A model generated the notes under the pieces. That model made no database searches. It had not been told where the DNA came from and saw only the letters and a program-made list of their open reading frames with translations. DNA of 64,000 nt from Rubinisphaera italica (lineage in GTDB: Bacteria; Planctomycetota; Planctomycetia; Planctomycetales; Planctomycetaceae), in NCBI RefSeq assembly GCF_007859715.1, contig NZ_SJPG01000001.1, positions 1,638,728-1,702,727 of the forward strand, given 5' to 3'. This document shows, in pieces, positions 39,025 through 50,738 of this stretch. The position numbers were made by a program, and so were the translations under genes. Position 1 is the stretch's first letter; every line of letters starts with the position of its first letter.

Positions 39025-39254
39025 GGCGGATTTTCTATTTTCAGTGTGACGATCTTCAGAATCACTATTTCATTTTGTGCTGAATTGAAATTTGATTTCG
39101 AATCCAGTACCACAATATTCTTCCAAACACTTGTACCGTTCCGCTATATGGGGGGGGGATTTCAGGGGCACGGTGATTGGAACGCAAGTCTGACGTTGGA
39201 AGAATTCCAGGCTCACATAGTCAACGTGTCGAGCCAACATGACACACAATGGAT

Positions 39255-39359
39255 CTAAAGCATATTCAAAAACACCTGCAGCGTTCGGCAGGAGCAAACT
39301 CAGTGTTTTAAACCATTTGATGTCCATACGACTGCAGAAATCATTTGAAAATGGTCTAA
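39255..39359 (+). repeat. R3 repeat copy B
   Basis: In the 760-base gap 39025-39784, where no gene is supported. Very close to copy C at 60336-60441: shared block GGCAGGAGCAAACTCAGTG continuing TTTTAAACCATTTGATG, then ACTGCAGAAATCATTTGAAAATGG. Ends are imperfect inverted repeats (CTAAAGCATATTCAAA and TTTGAAAATGGTCTA). Elsewhere in the gap a run of nine G residues occurs near 39150-39158. Confidence 0.8.
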
Positions 39360-39784
39360 TGGCTTCAGAATGCAATGATGATTTACTTGGGAGATTTCGA
39401 TGTCAAAGGTTTTGAAATGCCCAGCCAATGCCTTAAAATATATGAACCGACTTGCAGACACTGAGGGATTGAAAACCTTCAACTCCCATTATGAGATTAC
39501 AATTACTTGAGAATATATTGCTCGTCTGACCGCAGCGAATGTCGCCAGTGAAATCCTCAAGTGTTCCATTCGTCGGGCTATCGCAAGATGCGATGATACC
39601 TTGATCATAGATGCCTTGATTATATTTTAGATTCTATAGCCGTTTCAAAGAATATGTAACGTGTGATTGACTGGAAATATAAGGCTCAAACCATCAAAAG
39701 CCGCTACAGTAAACTGCAGTAAAAACACATTATCTGAAATGGAGCAATGCAGACGTTTGTCTGCTGCAGGTAATTACAATCAGC

Positions 39785-41206
39785 TCAGGGAAACTTCCAT
39801 GAGTGCAGGTTTCCGGCTGTGTCTCCGACCAGGACTGTGGAGCCGTCGCTTGCCACCGCGACTCTGGTCGGCAGCAGTTGTACGCCTGGCGGAAGCTGAC
39901 TCTTGGCAGTTTCTTCGGCGGTAATGGTAAACTTTTTCAGTTCGTTCCCCTCAGCCGACCAGATCTTAACGGTCCCATCGCGGCCACAGGTGGCGAGTTC
40001 CCCGTTCGGTCCGAATTGGCAGTCGAGCACGCCATCCGTGTGAGCGTTTGGTCTGTTCGCCAGTGGCCAGCCATCTTTCACATCCCACCAGACGACTGTG
40101 CCGTCCTCACTACAGGAAGCAACGACACCCGAGTCGCTTCTCCAGGAGAGAGCGCGAACAGATTTCTTATGTTCGGAAAGTGGTAGTATCACTCCCCCGG
40201 ACTTACCGTCCCAGATGTGAATATTGCCGATCCTGTCCGCAGTTGCCAGATATTTTCCGTCAGGTGAAAAGGCGACGGCAGTGACCCAGTCGGTGTGCTT
40301 ATCAATGGTTGCCTTGAGGCTGCCATCTTCGGTGGAAAAGAGTTTCACGAGTCGGCTCGTGCAACCGATCGCCACCAGTTTCTCGTCAGGTGAGATATCA
40401 GCCGCCATGATCGCGTCGGGCTCGTCGCCCACGCTAGCCAGTCGTTTCCCTGTGGCCACATCAAAGAGCACAACAGATCCACTTTGAACGGGCTTGCCGC
40501 CAGCAGCCAGGAGCAGACGCCCGGATCGGCTGAATGTGAGCACGAGCGGCTCTCCCTCTGGAAACGGGATTGCTCCATATGAACTATGAGTTGTCGGGTC
40601 GAACAGCTTGATCTCGCCATAGCCACTTGTGGCAACAACAGGTGCCCGCGAACTGGCGGCAATGGCCAGTAGTGGATACGGACGCAACGTGGTCACGCTG
40701 GGGAAAGTCGACAGGTTCACCGGAACAGCACCTGGTCCCGCTTCATCTGTCGGAGTCGTGGCTTTGAAGCCCAGTGTCCGCATTTCGGCCACAGAACTTC
40801 CTGCGTTTTCACGCAGCCCGGAATCTATCCATTTCTTGATCAGTTCGATCACTTCAGGAGAGAGGGGATCACCATCAGGTGGCATCCGCTCCCCGTCTTC
40901 TGTCGATGTCAACACTTCAATCAGACGACTCGCTGAAGACCGACCGGCCACCACGATTTCACCGCCGCCGCTCCCTTTGATCGTGTTTGCGTAATTCGCA
41001 AGATTCAGCCCGGCTTCCTGCTTTCCGTCTCCATGGCAGGTCGCACAATTTTTTTTAAGAATTGGAAAGACATGATCCTCATAGGTGACTGGCTTGTCTG
41101 TGTCCTTTTCTTTGCCGTCATCAGCACAGACATAAGGACTGCTGGCCAGAAGGACCGCTGCCGAAAGTACGGGCAGCGATAAGTGGCTGAGCAGGAAATT
41201 CATCAT
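39785..41206 (-). CDS. Cytochrome-type domain plus WD40 beta-propeller protein
   Basis: 473 residues from ATG 41206 (a longer frame to 41251 lacks a signal at its start). Signal peptide 1-28. A planctomycete cytochrome c domain with haem-type motif CATCH at 54-58 and the GLNLANY and [16 protein letters not shown] segments typical of it; then about six or seven WD40 blades from about 175 to the end ([15 protein letters not shown] and [10 protein letters not shown]). Exported scaffold or electron-transfer protein; function unknown. Last gene of the four-gene operon headed by the DUF1501 gene, 60 bases after the PSD1 stop. Confidence 0.88.
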   Translation of the reverse strand: MMNFLLSHLSLPVLSAAVLLASSPYVCADDGKEKDTDKPVTYEDHVFPILKKNCATCHGDGKQEAGLNLANYANTIKGSGGGEIVVAGRSSASRLIEVLTSTEDGERMPPDGDPLSPEVIELIKKWIDSGLRENAGSSVAEMRTLGFKATTPTDEAGPGAVPVNLSTFPSVTTLRPYPLLAIAASSRAPVVATSGYGEIKLFDPTTHSSYGAIPFPEGEPLVLTFSRSGRLLLAAGGKPVQSGSVVLFDVATGKRLASVGDEPDAIMAADISPDEKLVAIGCTSRLVKLFSTEDGSLKATIDKHTDWVTAVAFSPDGKYLATADRIGNIHIWDGKSGGVILPLSEHKKSVRALSWRSDSGVVASCSEDGTVVWWDVKDGWPLANRPNAHTDGVLDCQFGPNGELATCGRDGTVKIWSAEGNELKKFTITAEETAKSQLPPGVQLLPTRVAVASDGSTVLVGDTAGNLHSWKFP

Positions 41207-41266
41207 TATCTCCGAATCGAGTAAGTGTGATCTTTTTTGGTGGGGAGGCAAATTCGAGTCAATGTG

Positions 41267-43513
41267 TCAGTGATTGAAGAGGAACTCACTCGAGTTGATC
41301 AGTCCGGCGAAGATATCCTCATAAACGGTCGATGGATTTTCCTCATTCACGAGTTCGCGAATCATCTGCATTTCTGCTGTTGTTGGACGACGGGAGAGAA
41401 CGCGTATAAAAATCGCCTCGATAACACCTTCAGGTGTAGATTGACTTTCGATGATCTTCTTCAGCACTCCGCGAGTAGCCGCCGTGTGCACTCTTGGGCC
41501 GGAGGTGTCGCCCACGAGCAAGTGCATGACCTGCGTAAGTGAGGGATCGGTCCTTGTGTCGCAGGCGCAAACCGTATCTCGGGGAGACTGGCCGAAAGTA
41601 TCGAGTACGAAATCACCAGTGGCTGTATAGTAATGATGCCGATTGATGTAGTTGATGGCCTTAGTGCCAGTCGGGGTCTTGGGGAATGAACGTGGCTCAC
41701 CGGTTACGGCCACAATTGAATCTAACATGACATCGGCTCGAAGTCGTCGGAGTTGAGCGTGTGAGAACTGTCGCTGATCATCCTTACCGGAAGGTGTCGG
41801 TTCGATCGAAAGCTGGTACACCCTCGAATTGCAGATGTCTCGAACCATAGGCCGCAGTTTTCGGCCGTGTTCTGCAAACCGAGCCGCAAGTGCTTCGAGC
41901 AAGGGACCGTTAGCCGGAGGATTCGTTGCCCGGAAGTCATCAACCGGATCGACAATTCCCACACCAAACAGGTGAGCCCACAACCGGTTCACGATATTCC
42001 GATTAAACAGATCGTTTTCAGGATCTTTGATCCAGGCTGCCAAGGCTCGTCGGGGATCGCCTTCGCCGCCGACTGGTTCGACTTCACCGAGGAGTTTAGC
42101 CGGAACGGGACGGCCATCGAGGGCATGCTTTGCTGGCGGGGCAGAAGGATCGAAAATGACGGTCCTGTCGCGACTGTCGCTGCCAGTTTTTCGCTCCACA
42201 CAGGTGAAGAAACTGACGAAGCCGTAATAGTCGTCCATCGTCCAGCGATCAAAGGGATGATTGTGGCATTCTGCACATTGCATCCGCACGCCGAGAAAGA
42301 GTTGGGAGTAATCGGCTGCCAGCACTTTGGGATTCAGTTTGTAGTCTTTAATGAGCATCGTGTAGAGGCCGGTCTGGCCATCGATGTTCGTACTGCCGAC
42401 TGCAGTTGTCATATCGGCAACCACTTCGTCGAACGGTCGGTCGGCGGCAATCTGATCACGCAGCCAGGCATTGAAAGCGTTTGCCGGCTTGTGAGAGTCG
42501 GCTCGCCCCGTGTAGTCCTGGCTGTTGATCCGGAACAACTCCCCCCAAAGTGCGGTGATGTAGTCGGTGAAGTCTTCACTATCGAGTAGAGTATCGATTT
42601 TCTGCGACCGTTTGTCGGCCGAAGTGTCAGCCATAAAGGCCTCGTATTCCTCGACTGTCGGAGGCCGGGCGGCAAGGTCGAGCGTGACCCGCCTGAGGAA
42701 TGTTTCGTCGTCGCAGAGTTCTGAAGGTGCAATCCGCAATTTTTGCAGTCTCTCAAAGACGAGCCGATCAATAAAGTTATTCTCCGGCGGATTGGGCCAG
42801 GTAAAACCTTCAATGGATGGCAGCACGATCACCTCGGCTCCGACGGTAAACCGACTGAATCGCGCAAATACAGTTGTGTCTCCCGGCCCCTTGGAGGAGA
42901 CGCGGCCGTCAGGGTCGATTTCGGCTACGCTCGAATTGTTGGTGCCGAACAAAGCCAGATGAGTGACATCGCGGGTCGAGCCGTCGGCATAGGTCGCCGT
43001 CACTTGCAGATCTACAGTATCACTGGCCTTGTCAAATACAATTGAAGGTTTAGAAACTTCGATTCCCGCCACCTCTGGCACGTTGCCGACGTCATCGGGG
43101 GCTCCTGCCTCAATCCAGGCGATGAGGACTTTTGCCAGATCGCTGTCACGTTCAAATCGCTTGCCCCCGGTGTGAGGCACGGCACCAATGGCTTTGAGAA
43201 GCAGCAGGCTTTCCTGGGGGAGAGCTGTGTTCACACGACGTCCCGGCATCTCCGCGACTGTCCGTCGGTAGTCACCGTCTGGATCGTAGCCAAACAGCGA
43301 AAGCATAAAACCATCCTTGCCGCGGGCCGAACCGTGACAGGTACCAGAATTGCATCCTGCCCGAAAAAAGACCGGCATGACATCACGCCGGAAACTTGGC
43401 ACGATCGAACTGCTTGAGTCAGTCTTGTCGCCGAGGGAATCGGCAGCATGGATGACATTCGGGAACAATGACAAACCTGCAATCAGCAGAGTCAGAATTG
43501 ATTTGAAATTCAC
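41267..43513 (-). CDS. PSD1-type protein with bacterial Ig-like domain
   Basis: 748 residues from GTG 43513, chosen because it starts a clean signal peptide (1-24); the TTG further upstream does not. The first cysteine motif is the spaced form CNSGTCHG (C54, C59, H60) rather than CxxCH. A BIG2-type Ig-like domain follows at about 150-235 ([31 protein letters not shown]), then DUF1549 with [12 protein letters not shown] (near 425) and DUF1553 to the end ([19 protein letters not shown]). It lies between the PPC-repeat protein (46-base gap) and the cytochrome-WD40 gene. Confidence 0.88.
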   Translation of the reverse strand: MNFKSILTLLIAGLSLFPNVIHAADSLGDKTDSSSSIVPSFRRDVMPVFFRAGCNSGTCHGSARGKDGFMLSLFGYDPDGDYRRTVAEMPGRRVNTALPQESLLLLKAIGAVPHTGGKRFERDSDLAKVLIAWIEAGAPDDVGNVPEVAGIEVSKPSIVFDKASDTVDLQVTATYADGSTRDVTHLALFGTNNSSVAEIDPDGRVSSKGPGDTTVFARFSRFTVGAEVIVLPSIEGFTWPNPPENNFIDRLVFERLQKLRIAPSELCDDETFLRRVTLDLAARPPTVEEYEAFMADTSADKRSQKIDTLLDSEDFTDYITALWGELFRINSQDYTGRADSHKPANAFNAWLRDQIAADRPFDEVVADMTTAVGSTNIDGQTGLYTMLIKDYKLNPKVLAADYSQLFLGVRMQCAECHNHPFDRWTMDDYYGFVSFFTCVERKTGSDSRDRTVIFDPSAPPAKHALDGRPVPAKLLGEVEPVGGEGDPRRALAAWIKDPENDLFNRNIVNRLWAHLFGVGIVDPVDDFRATNPPANGPLLEALAARFAEHGRKLRPMVRDICNSRVYQLSIEPTPSGKDDQRQFSHAQLRRLRADVMLDSIVAVTGEPRSFPKTPTGTKAINYINRHHYYTATGDFVLDTFGQSPRDTVCACDTRTDPSLTQVMHLLVGDTSGPRVHTAATRGVLKKIIESQSTPEGVIEAIFIRVLSRRPTTAEMQMIRELVNEENPSTVYEDIFAGLINSSEFLFNH

Positions 43514-43559
43514 AGTAATTAGCCTTTGTTTGTTTCTGCGTTCTGATTTGTCCGTATGG

Positions 43560-46043
43560 TTACTTTTCAAGTCTCGGGTCGATTCTCAGCTTGCCCGAAC
43601 CCGTTCTCAGGAGAATATCTTCGCCGCCGACAATGAACCGCACTTCACAATTAAGTTCGCCAACCAGACCGAGCAATGCTTCGTCGTGTGCCTCAAGTTC
43701 CACTTCAACCTCATTGGACGTTTTATCGATAGTTGGCTCAGGCCCGACCGCTACCAGACCGACTGGCAGGCCAAGCATGCGAACACTCGCCTGTCCCTCG
43801 TAGGGACGTAACTGTTTGACGGTCCAGCGGTACTTGATTTTATTGCCCCGGCGGACACTTTGTGGTTCACTCGCAAGCGATACAAACGGCTCGGCGACCT
43901 CGATATTAATGACTTCCGACGAGACTCTCACACGTTCAGAACCCTGATCCGTGTCACCTCTGACCGAGCTATTTTCTCGTCCACCTCGAGCCTGAGTCGT
44001 GGTGACCATGACATAGAGCGGCGAGCTGCCAAGTTTCGCGCTTGCATTGGCAGAGAGCGTCAGATTGGCTGTGCTTTCTCCGGAGGGGATGATCTCAGCT
44101 GGCGATGTGCCGACGCCTGGTGGTGCGAATTCACACTGTATTTCAAGGGGTTCGTCGCACCACGGTTGCCGCACGATCCGTACGGGGATTGTGAGTTCGG
44201 ACCCTCGCATCAGCGGCTGCTTGGGTGCATCGAGTATGACCTCGAATCCCGCTGGTTCACTGATTGCGGTCGCAAATCGATCTACTCGAATGTTTCGCCA
44301 CGGATAGTGTGAATACGATACCCGCTGCAAGTTCTGTTGATTGACGGTTACGAATGGATCGCCTCCTTCAGCAGGTTGAGCCTTGATTTGAATGATTGAT
44401 GCTGAAAGGGGGGCGTCCTCATCAGCGATGAGCGTCATCGGCCAGGCTGACTGCAGGGATGGAAGTTGTGATGACAGCATTCTCACACCGGGGGGCAGTC
44501 CTTCAACCGAGAAATCGAGAGGCCCGGTAATGTTGCTCCCCTGAGCAGGGTAGAGCGAAAGCTTCACCGTCCAGCGACTCCCTCGTGGCACGGACAGCGA
44601 CGTCTTTCGCGGCCTCTCAGGTTTATATCCCTCAAACGGAAGGCCAATGTGGAGAATATTTTCGGGTGGAGCGATTTCAACACGATAAACGTGAGTGGGG
44701 CCGCCGACACCACGCGGATCGAAGACTTCAAGAACATAGTCGCCATCCTGCTTAGGAGTCCAGATGACGGACGGGTCAAATGTATCAGGGAAATCGCCTT
44801 GCCCGCCAAAGATGTCGCGTTCAGGTCGCGTCGCGTCGTCGGCTTGAAGTTCAATAGTTCCAAGTTCTCCTGACGGATCGACAGGTCGCAACCGGATTGA
44901 AGGATCCACTGGCGAGCCGAGTGCTTTGGCCCATACTCGTACCTGCAACGGCACACTCTTTTTCACAGTGATGCGAAAGCGGTCTGTCTCGTCTGAATTG
45001 GCGAGAATCCCATTTACCGCAACTGGGATTGCAGACACAACAGTCTCATTTTCACCGGAAGATTCAAGTACATTGGGAAACGGGCTCGATCGCATAGGGA
45101 GTGGTGATGGTGCGTCGCCCATGAGTGGAAATGTACCACTTGACTTGGGCAGCGAGATCGTTTGTGAAACCGGGCCGAGTGGGTCTCCCAGCAATTCGAC
45201 TGAGAGTGACGAACCAGTCGGTCCACCAAGTGGATAAGCGGCCAATGGTCGGAAGAACCGGCCTATGTGGATCGCGTATTCCCTCGCTTCTGGAATAAAC
45301 ATCGACCGTTGCAGGATAATCGTGTAGTCACCATCGACTGGCAGCTTCATCGACAAAAGTGGATCCTGGCGATTCAGCGATGAGTCATCATTTTTTGCGA
45401 TCCGTTTTCCGGATGGGTCGAGAATTGTGACGACGGAATCGTAACCGTCGGGTACAGGATTCCACCGAAGATCGTCGCCCATTTTGACCATGTCAACTTC
45501 AACAGAAAGTCTTTGACCGGCTTTGCCAGCCACGCGGAAACAGTCGACATCCTCATAGGAACTGTTGGAAAGAGTACCTCTAACGGTGATGTCTGAATCG
45601 ATCAGCAGAGCCGTTTCCGGGGTATCGTTTGTGTTGGCTTTGGTCTCTTCTTCATCGATGACAGGAAAGGGCCCCACATGAACCGTACCCATTGATGAGA
45701 GTCCCACAGCAGTGAGGACGCGGAAAGGATGCTCGCCGGGTCGGCAGTCCGTCTCGACCTCGAGCTGACAGATGAGCCGCTGCTTTTTGGAATCGAACTG
45801 AGTACCGACGCAACGAATACCAGTTTGATCGCCGCTCTTATCATCCGGTCCTACGGAATGATCTGGGTAGAACAGCACGTCAATTGCTTCATGCCGCCAT
45901 CGATCGATCACAATTTCACTTGTTGTGCCTCGTCCAACAAGCCGTGGAGTCACTCCGGCGATCCACGGGTCAGCCGAAACGAGACCACTCGATAGTACGA
46001 AGCAGATTAATAATGAAAGAATTGGCCCAATGAACGCGCGCAT
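43560..46043 (-). CDS. Exported protein with pre-peptidase C-terminal-like domains
   Basis: 827 residues, signal peptide 1-24. A large beta-rich protein with bacterial pre-peptidase C-terminal (PPC) type domains at about 150-260 ([29 protein letters not shown]) and about 345-450 ([30 protein letters not shown]). No catalytic motif is seen; likely a binding or cell-surface scaffold. Second gene of the DUF1501-PPC-PSD1-cytochrome operon, 49 bases after the DUF1501 stop. Confidence 0.83.
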   Translation of the reverse strand: MRAFIGPILSLLICFVLSSGLVSADPWIAGVTPRLVGRGTTSEIVIDRWRHEAIDVLFYPDHSVGPDDKSGDQTGIRCVGTQFDSKKQRLICQLEVETDCRPGEHPFRVLTAVGLSSMGTVHVGPFPVIDEEETKANTNDTPETALLIDSDITVRGTLSNSSYEDVDCFRVAGKAGQRLSVEVDMVKMGDDLRWNPVPDGYDSVVTILDPSGKRIAKNDDSSLNRQDPLLSMKLPVDGDYTIILQRSMFIPEAREYAIHIGRFFRPLAAYPLGGPTGSSLSVELLGDPLGPVSQTISLPKSSGTFPLMGDAPSPLPMRSSPFPNVLESSGENETVVSAIPVAVNGILANSDETDRFRITVKKSVPLQVRVWAKALGSPVDPSIRLRPVDPSGELGTIELQADDATRPERDIFGGQGDFPDTFDPSVIWTPKQDGDYVLEVFDPRGVGGPTHVYRVEIAPPENILHIGLPFEGYKPERPRKTSLSVPRGSRWTVKLSLYPAQGSNITGPLDFSVEGLPPGVRMLSSQLPSLQSAWPMTLIADEDAPLSASIIQIKAQPAEGGDPFVTVNQQNLQRVSYSHYPWRNIRVDRFATAISEPAGFEVILDAPKQPLMRGSELTIPVRIVRQPWCDEPLEIQCEFAPPGVGTSPAEIIPSGESTANLTLSANASAKLGSSPLYVMVTTTQARGGRENSSVRGDTDQGSERVRVSSEVINIEVAEPFVSLASEPQSVRRGNKIKYRWTVKQLRPYEGQASVRMLGLPVGLVAVGPEPTIDKTSNEVEVELEAHDEALLGLVGELNCEVRFIVGGEDILLRTGSGKLRIDPRLEK

Positions 46044-46092
46044 GCTGCTCTTGCTCCTGCAGGAAAAATCTCATCGACACTTATCGGATAAG

Positions 46093-47487
46093 CTAACTGA
46101 TCAGCGGTTTGACGACCTGAGCATCGCGAATAATTTCGATAGGTCGCGTACCAAAAGCGACCAGCTCTTTGTTTGCATCGATCCCCATCTGGTGATAGAT
46201 CGTCGCGATGAGGTTTTCAAGCGTCACCGCATCTCGGACAGGTTCGCCACCTGTTGAGTCGCTGGCACCGTGAACGAGGCCTCGCTGGAAACCACCACCA
46301 GCGAGCATCATTGAATAGCAGCGAGCCCAGTGGTCGCGTCCACTCTCTTTATTGACCTTCGGTGTGCGGCCGAACTCGCTCGTAACCCAGACAATAGTCG
46401 TATCGAGCAAACCACGGCGATCCAAGTCGGAGACCAGTCCCGAAATTGCATAATCGAAGGGCCGCATCTGATCGAGACACGTTTTTTCGACACCGCTGTG
46501 GCAATCCCAGGACCCGTATTCCAGTGTTACGAAACGCACACCGGATTCGACAAGTCGTCGAGCAATAATCAGCCGCTCGGCCAGTCCTTTGGGGTGAAGC
46601 CTGCCATCAGGTCCTTTGATGTCACCTGTAACCTCGCTGCCATACAATTCGAATGTCTCATCGGTTTCACTATCAAATGAGAAAGCATTCTGGGCATCAG
46701 CTGAGGTCAGGAGTGAGTAAGCTCGATAGTGGAACTCATCCATTGTATCGAGCAGAACCGGATTGGCTTCGAGTCCGCGGATTCGCTGTTCGACCATGTC
46801 GCGAACCGCCCGTCTCCGCTGGAGCTGTTCGAGTGAGAGGTCAGCAGGCAATGAGAAGTCACGAACGCGGAAGTTCTTCTTCTGTGTTGCCGGGTCGCCG
46901 CCAGTTTCGAACGGACCATGGATGCTCGGGAGAAACCCCGTCCCCCCGCTGGAGGCATTCTTACCGGGAATCGCGATATAACAGGGGAGTTCGCCACGGG
47001 CCCCGAGTTCGTGCGAAACGACCGATCCGATCTGCGGGTAGTCGATCACCGTCGAAGGCGTGTAACCAGTGTGCAGGTGATAGGTTGCCAGCCCGTGGTC
47101 GGGAATCTTCCCCACGACGGAACGGACTACTGTGATCTTGTCAGCAATGCCCGCCAGCATCGGCAGGTTATCGCTGAACACATCGCCAGTTCTCGTTTTA
47201 ACTACGCCAAAGGAGCCACGATATTCAACCGGCGCTTCGGGCTTAGGATCGAATGACTCATGATGCGGAAATCCGCCGGGTAAGTTGATCTGAATCACGC
47301 TCATGGCACGTGGTTCTATCTTTTTCCCTGAAGCGCCTGCTGTTGGCGAGGTTTCCTCAGCCTGCAGTCGAAACAGATCGGCCATCGACAATCCGAGCGT
47401 GCCGAGTACACCCGCCTGAAGGACCTGACGGCGCGGCATCGATCGGAAACCAGTACAGCCGTGAACAGAATCGTGGAATGAGCTCAT
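46093..47487 (-). CDS. DUF1501 protein, Tat-exported, operon leader
   Basis: 464 residues from ATG 47487, with an AGGA site upstream; an upstream in-frame start at 47559 is not favoured. Twin-arginine signal [15 protein letters not shown] at 18-32. Landmarks: [20 protein letters not shown] near 69-88, [23 protein letters not shown] near 356-378 (shown in parts) and [12 protein letters not shown] near 381. Here the DUF1501 gene precedes the PSD1 gene and is separated from it by the PPC-repeat gene, the reverse of the other pairs. A 310-base gap (47488-47797) upstream has no gene. Confidence 0.9.
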   Translation of the reverse strand: MSSFHDSVHGCTGFRSMPRRQVLQAGVLGTLGLSMADLFRLQAEETSPTAGASGKKIEPRAMSVIQINLPGGFPHHESFDPKPEAPVEYRGSFGVVKTRTGDVFSDNLPMLAGIADKITVVRSVVGKIPDHGLATYHLHTGYTPSTVIDYPQIGSVVSHELGARGELPCYIAIPGKNASSGGTGFLPSIHGPFETGGDPATQKKNFRVRDFSLPADLSLEQLQRRRAVRDMVEQRIRGLEANPVLLDTMDEFHYRAYSLLTSADAQNAFSFDSETDETFELYGSEVTGDIKGPDGRLHPKGLAERLIIARRLVESGVRFVTLEYGSWDCHSGVEKTCLDQMRPFDYAISGLVSDLDRRGLLDTTIVWVTSEFGRTPKVNKESGRDHWARCYSMMLAGGGFQRGLVHGASDSTGGEPVRDAVTLENLIATIYHQMGIDANKELVAFGTRPIEIIRDAQVVKPLIS

Positions 47488-47797
47488 ATGTATAGTCCTG
47501 CAAATAGTGAAACATGCATATATGACTTTACATAAAAGCAGCCTGTGAAGCAAATTCAAATTCCGGTAGTGAATTTCCCAATGCGGCCTTCCTTGGAGGC
47601 TGTCACAACATTCCGCAATTATCTAACCGAATTCTCGATAACTTATCGATCAAAGAACTGGTGCAAACGACAGGAAACATCTGATTAGCAGTTGAGGAGT
47701 GTGTTCCCTATCCACTGTTTGCGGGTGATTGCACAGAAAATGACCGAAATTCCTGGAGACTTCCTGAATCGAAATAAGCTGTAATGCAGGCATTCCC

Positions 47798-49102
47798 TCA
47801 TTCCGCAGAGAGATCAACTCGAATGCATTGATTATCGTTGCGGATGAATGCGCTTTTATTCGCATAGGCAGGGGCACTCCAGACGACATCTCGACCAAAG
47901 GCGACATTGGTCGGCTCGATGACTTTCATGGAATCGATTTCTTCATAACCCTCGCGTGAAATTTTCGCGATGATCAGCTCTCCATGCTCGTTGAAGAGAA
48001 AAAAGCGATCTCCATGTTTCACAATGAGAGCCGTGCCGGAACCAAGTGGTCGTTCTGAATGGAGCGGCTCGGAAGTCTCCCAGAGGCGTTCGCCCGTCGG
48101 TAAATCGATGCCATACATTTGGCCGTTCTGATCCAAACCAATTATCGTTTCATCGATCAGAAAAGGTTGTACATTCACTGGAGAGATTGCCATACGTGGC
48201 TGATCTCGCCATACCGTTTTGGCTTCCGCTTTTTTGGGATCGAGTTCGATCAAAATATTCTTATTGCTGTACCCACCTACGTAGAGCAGATTTTTGTGGT
48301 GTATTGGAGACATGATGATTGAACCATTGCTGGCTTCATAAGGTTCTGTCCAGTATTCCTTTCCTGTCTCTGGATTCACCGAGGAAATTCCTTCAGGATG
48401 AGCGAGAACAAGCTGGCGTGTCCCACCTGCATTGATAATGGTAGGGGGAGAATAACCCTGCTCGCGGGAAGTTAATGTTCGCCAAATCTCTTCGCCGGTT
48501 TTCAGGTCAAGTGCGATACAATGACTTCCCTTTCCACCAGCCAATGTGATCAGCTTGTTCCCATCGATGAGCGGATGAGCGGCATAGCCCCAGAGAGGAG
48601 TTTTCGTGTTGTAATCTTCTGGAAGATTCTTCGACCAGATCACGTTGCCGGTTTTGGCTTCGAAGCAAAATAGATTTCCTTCTGCTCCCAGAGTGTAAAC
48701 ATGACCTTTATAAAGATTTGGGGTGCAGCGTGGCCCAGCAGGGTAGGAAATTGAGTATTTAACGGGATACTCATGCTTCCAGATTTGTTTGCCTGATTTC
48801 TCGTCCAGACACAAAACGCGTTCAGTTCCTGAAAACTGCTTGCGATCAAAGTTGGCAACTTTAACATCATCGCTGGTGACATAGTCGGTTACATAGACGC
48901 GACCATCTGCAACTGCCGGGCCAGAATACCCTCCGCCAATTTCTGCTTTCCAGAGAATTCGTGGCCCATCCTCGTTGAATTCAGAAACAATGCCGTTTGC
49001 TTTCCAGACGTTGTCACGGTTCGGTCCCATCCATTGTGGCCATTCCTCTGCGTGTGCAATTGAATGGAGAGAAAGCACAAGAAGAAAGGTAAGACGCTGC
49101 AT
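47798..49102 (-). CDS. Exported PQQ-like beta-propeller protein
   Basis: 434 residues, signal peptide 1-18 (IAHA-EE). The mature start EEWPQWMGPNRDNVW is typical of planctomycete outer-membrane-assembly-like propellers (PQQ_2 domain). Repeated blades: CLDEKSGKQIWKHEYP, FCFEAKTGNVIWSKNLP, IALDLKTGEEIWRTL and YGIDLPTGERLWETS. It lacks the family-wide catalytic features of true PQQ dehydrogenases, so it is a propeller-fold binding protein at best. It stands alone on the minus strand. Confidence 0.87.
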   Translation of the reverse strand: MQRLTFLLVLSLHSIAHAEEWPQWMGPNRDNVWKANGIVSEFNEDGPRILWKAEIGGGYSGPAVADGRVYVTDYVTSDDVKVANFDRKQFSGTERVLCLDEKSGKQIWKHEYPVKYSISYPAGPRCTPNLYKGHVYTLGAEGNLFCFEAKTGNVIWSKNLPEDYNTKTPLWGYAAHPLIDGNKLITLAGGKGSHCIALDLKTGEEIWRTLTSREQGYSPPTIINAGGTRQLVLAHPEGISSVNPETGKEYWTEPYEASNGSIIMSPIHHKNLLYVGGYSNKNILIELDPKKAEAKTVWRDQPRMAISPVNVQPFLIDETIIGLDQNGQMYGIDLPTGERLWETSEPLHSERPLGSGTALIVKHGDRFFLFNEHGELIIAKISREGYEEIDSMKVIEPTNVAFGRDVVWSAPAYANKSAFIRNDNQCIRVDLSAE

Positions 49103-49767
49103 CGAATTGCTCCATCTGGTTCAAAGAATTGAGTTGTCACTGATGATATGCTCCGAATCGTCAAATCACAATTCTGCACATCGGATTGCTGATGGCATGG
49201 ACTCCGTCGACTGTTCATTGTCGCAGATTTATGTATTGGTCTCCCCGTTTTTCACGCCGTTCGAAATGCTCCGCTCGTGTCATTTGGTATGAAATTGCAA
49301 TAAATCGAGCCCGTCCCGGTGGCCACTCCACCTGTTATCACTCTTTCGATACTGGAACTCCATTGGTAATTGAAATCAATCAATTTACGCATTTGGAGAG
49401 ATCTTCAGAGGTAATTAAGCGTGCTCAGAGCCACTTTGAGCCGTAAATAGGTGCTTGGGCATTTTACATAGGGTATGCGAGTCGGAGAGATATTCTCTCT
49501 CCACTTACCAGCGAGGTGCAAAAATGATGTCCGTTCGCAGGAAGAGCATCGATAATCACAATACAGAGATCTCTTGATTTAGAAACGGAACGAAAAATCC
49601 TGTTGACTTCAAACCTTGGGTTTGTCCCTTGCTTCGCTACCATAGTTTCAAGACACACGAACGCTCTGTTCCAACTGAAAAATTAGGGTGCCAGTAGCAC
49701 ACACCCCGAAGTATTAATCGAAACAATCCAATTGTAATAAATTTCCTCACGGCTCGCGGGACTGAAC
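49103..49767. other. Intergenic region without supported gene
   Basis: 665 bases between divergent genes. A hairpin GGAGAGA/TCTCTCC is present near 49487-49505. At about 49677-49691, TGTTCCAACTGAAAA matches one end of the R2 repeat, a possible solo end. No promoter motif is called. Confidence 0.4.
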
Positions 49768-50649
49768 ATGAATGGCAAACAAAACCGTTTCGCAATCAGA
49801 TTAATGATCGGCTGCGGTCTGTTTCTGATGCTTAGCGGTTGCTTTCATGTTGTCGCATTTATTATGGAGGGAGATTCCTGGAGTGGTCCAATTTCCTGGC
49901 GAAAACCGATTCTATTCGGTATTTCGACTGGAGTAACCCTCCTCTCACTTTCCTGGGTAGCGGGACTGGTTCTGACAAAAAAACGCGATTCCTTCAGTTT
50001 TAGTCTTGTTGGAATTTTTCTTGTTGCTGAGGTCATGTTGATCACGATGCAGACCTGGCGGTCTGAGCGTTCCCACTTCAATATCGTTTCAACCTTGAAC
50101 TCATCCGTACAATTAACAACTGAATTATTGATAACGATGAGTGTGATTGTGATTGCAGATTTGACGTTGCGATCTTTCGATTGTTTGAATGTCCCGATAG
50201 ACATGAAGTGGGCCATCCGTGGCGGAATGAGTTTATTGCTGACTGGTTGTCTGATCGGTTTCCTCATTCTTGGAATCGGCTACCTTGAGTTGTCGTTTGG
50301 GAAAGCTCCCGAGACATTTGGTGCCAAAGGCGTGCTCAAATTTCCGCATGGTATCCCGCTGCACGCAATTCAAGTATTACCGCTGATTTCGTGGCTATCA
50401 GAGCGTTTCGGTTATGAAACTCAAACCAGACTGTTGCTGGTTCAAACCGGGCTTGCGCTGGTTGTCGCGTTCACTGGATTTGGACTGATGCAGACGTTTA
50501 CGGGACGTTCTCGATTTGAAAGCTGGCCCGGCCTTTATCTGTATTTGGGCTTTACTATCGTTCTGATTGGTTCATGGCTTATTTCCACAAGAAGTCGATT
50601 GATGAAGCAAAAGGTATCTGTCTCGGTCCCCTCATCCCTGAAGGAATAG
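49768..50649 (+). CDS. Multi-pass integral membrane protein, unknown
   Basis: 293 residues with about eight hydrophobic segments (near 11-33, 46-65, 75-95, 113-133, 148-170, 195-210, 218-240, 250-270). The sequence SGPISWRKPILFGIS near 37-51 sits between the first two segments and looks conserved-type. No transporter signature or catalytic motif is seen. Cytoplasmic-membrane protein of unknown role. It starts a plus-strand run with the SDR gene (89-base gap) and the propeller gene. Confidence 0.75.
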   Translation: MNGKQNRFAIRLMIGCGLFLMLSGCFHVVAFIMEGDSWSGPISWRKPILFGISTGVTLLSLSWVAGLVLTKKRDSFSFSLVGIFLVAEVMLITMQTWRSERSHFNIVSTLNSSVQLTTELLITMSVIVIADLTLRSFDCLNVPIDMKWAIRGGMSLLLTGCLIGFLILGIGYLELSFGKAPETFGAKGVLKFPHGIPLHAIQVLPLISWLSERFGYETQTRLLLVQTGLALVVAFTGFGLMQTFTGRSRFESWPGLYLYLGFTIVLIGSWLISTRSRLMKQKVSVSVPSSLKE

Positions 50650-50738
50650 AAAATAACTGATCAGGAATTTGGCTAAGCCGCGGCAATGGCTATAGTCAAA
50701 TAAATGACATTCAACCGCTTATTTGCAAAGTATATTTT

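Noticed and set aside
39150..39158. Run of nine G residues as a phase-variation tract
   Set aside because: It lies in non-coding DNA far from any promoter that I can support.
41867..42589. Plus-strand frame of 240 codons
   Set aside because: It is antisense to the well-supported PSD1 gene and has no protein-like features of its own.
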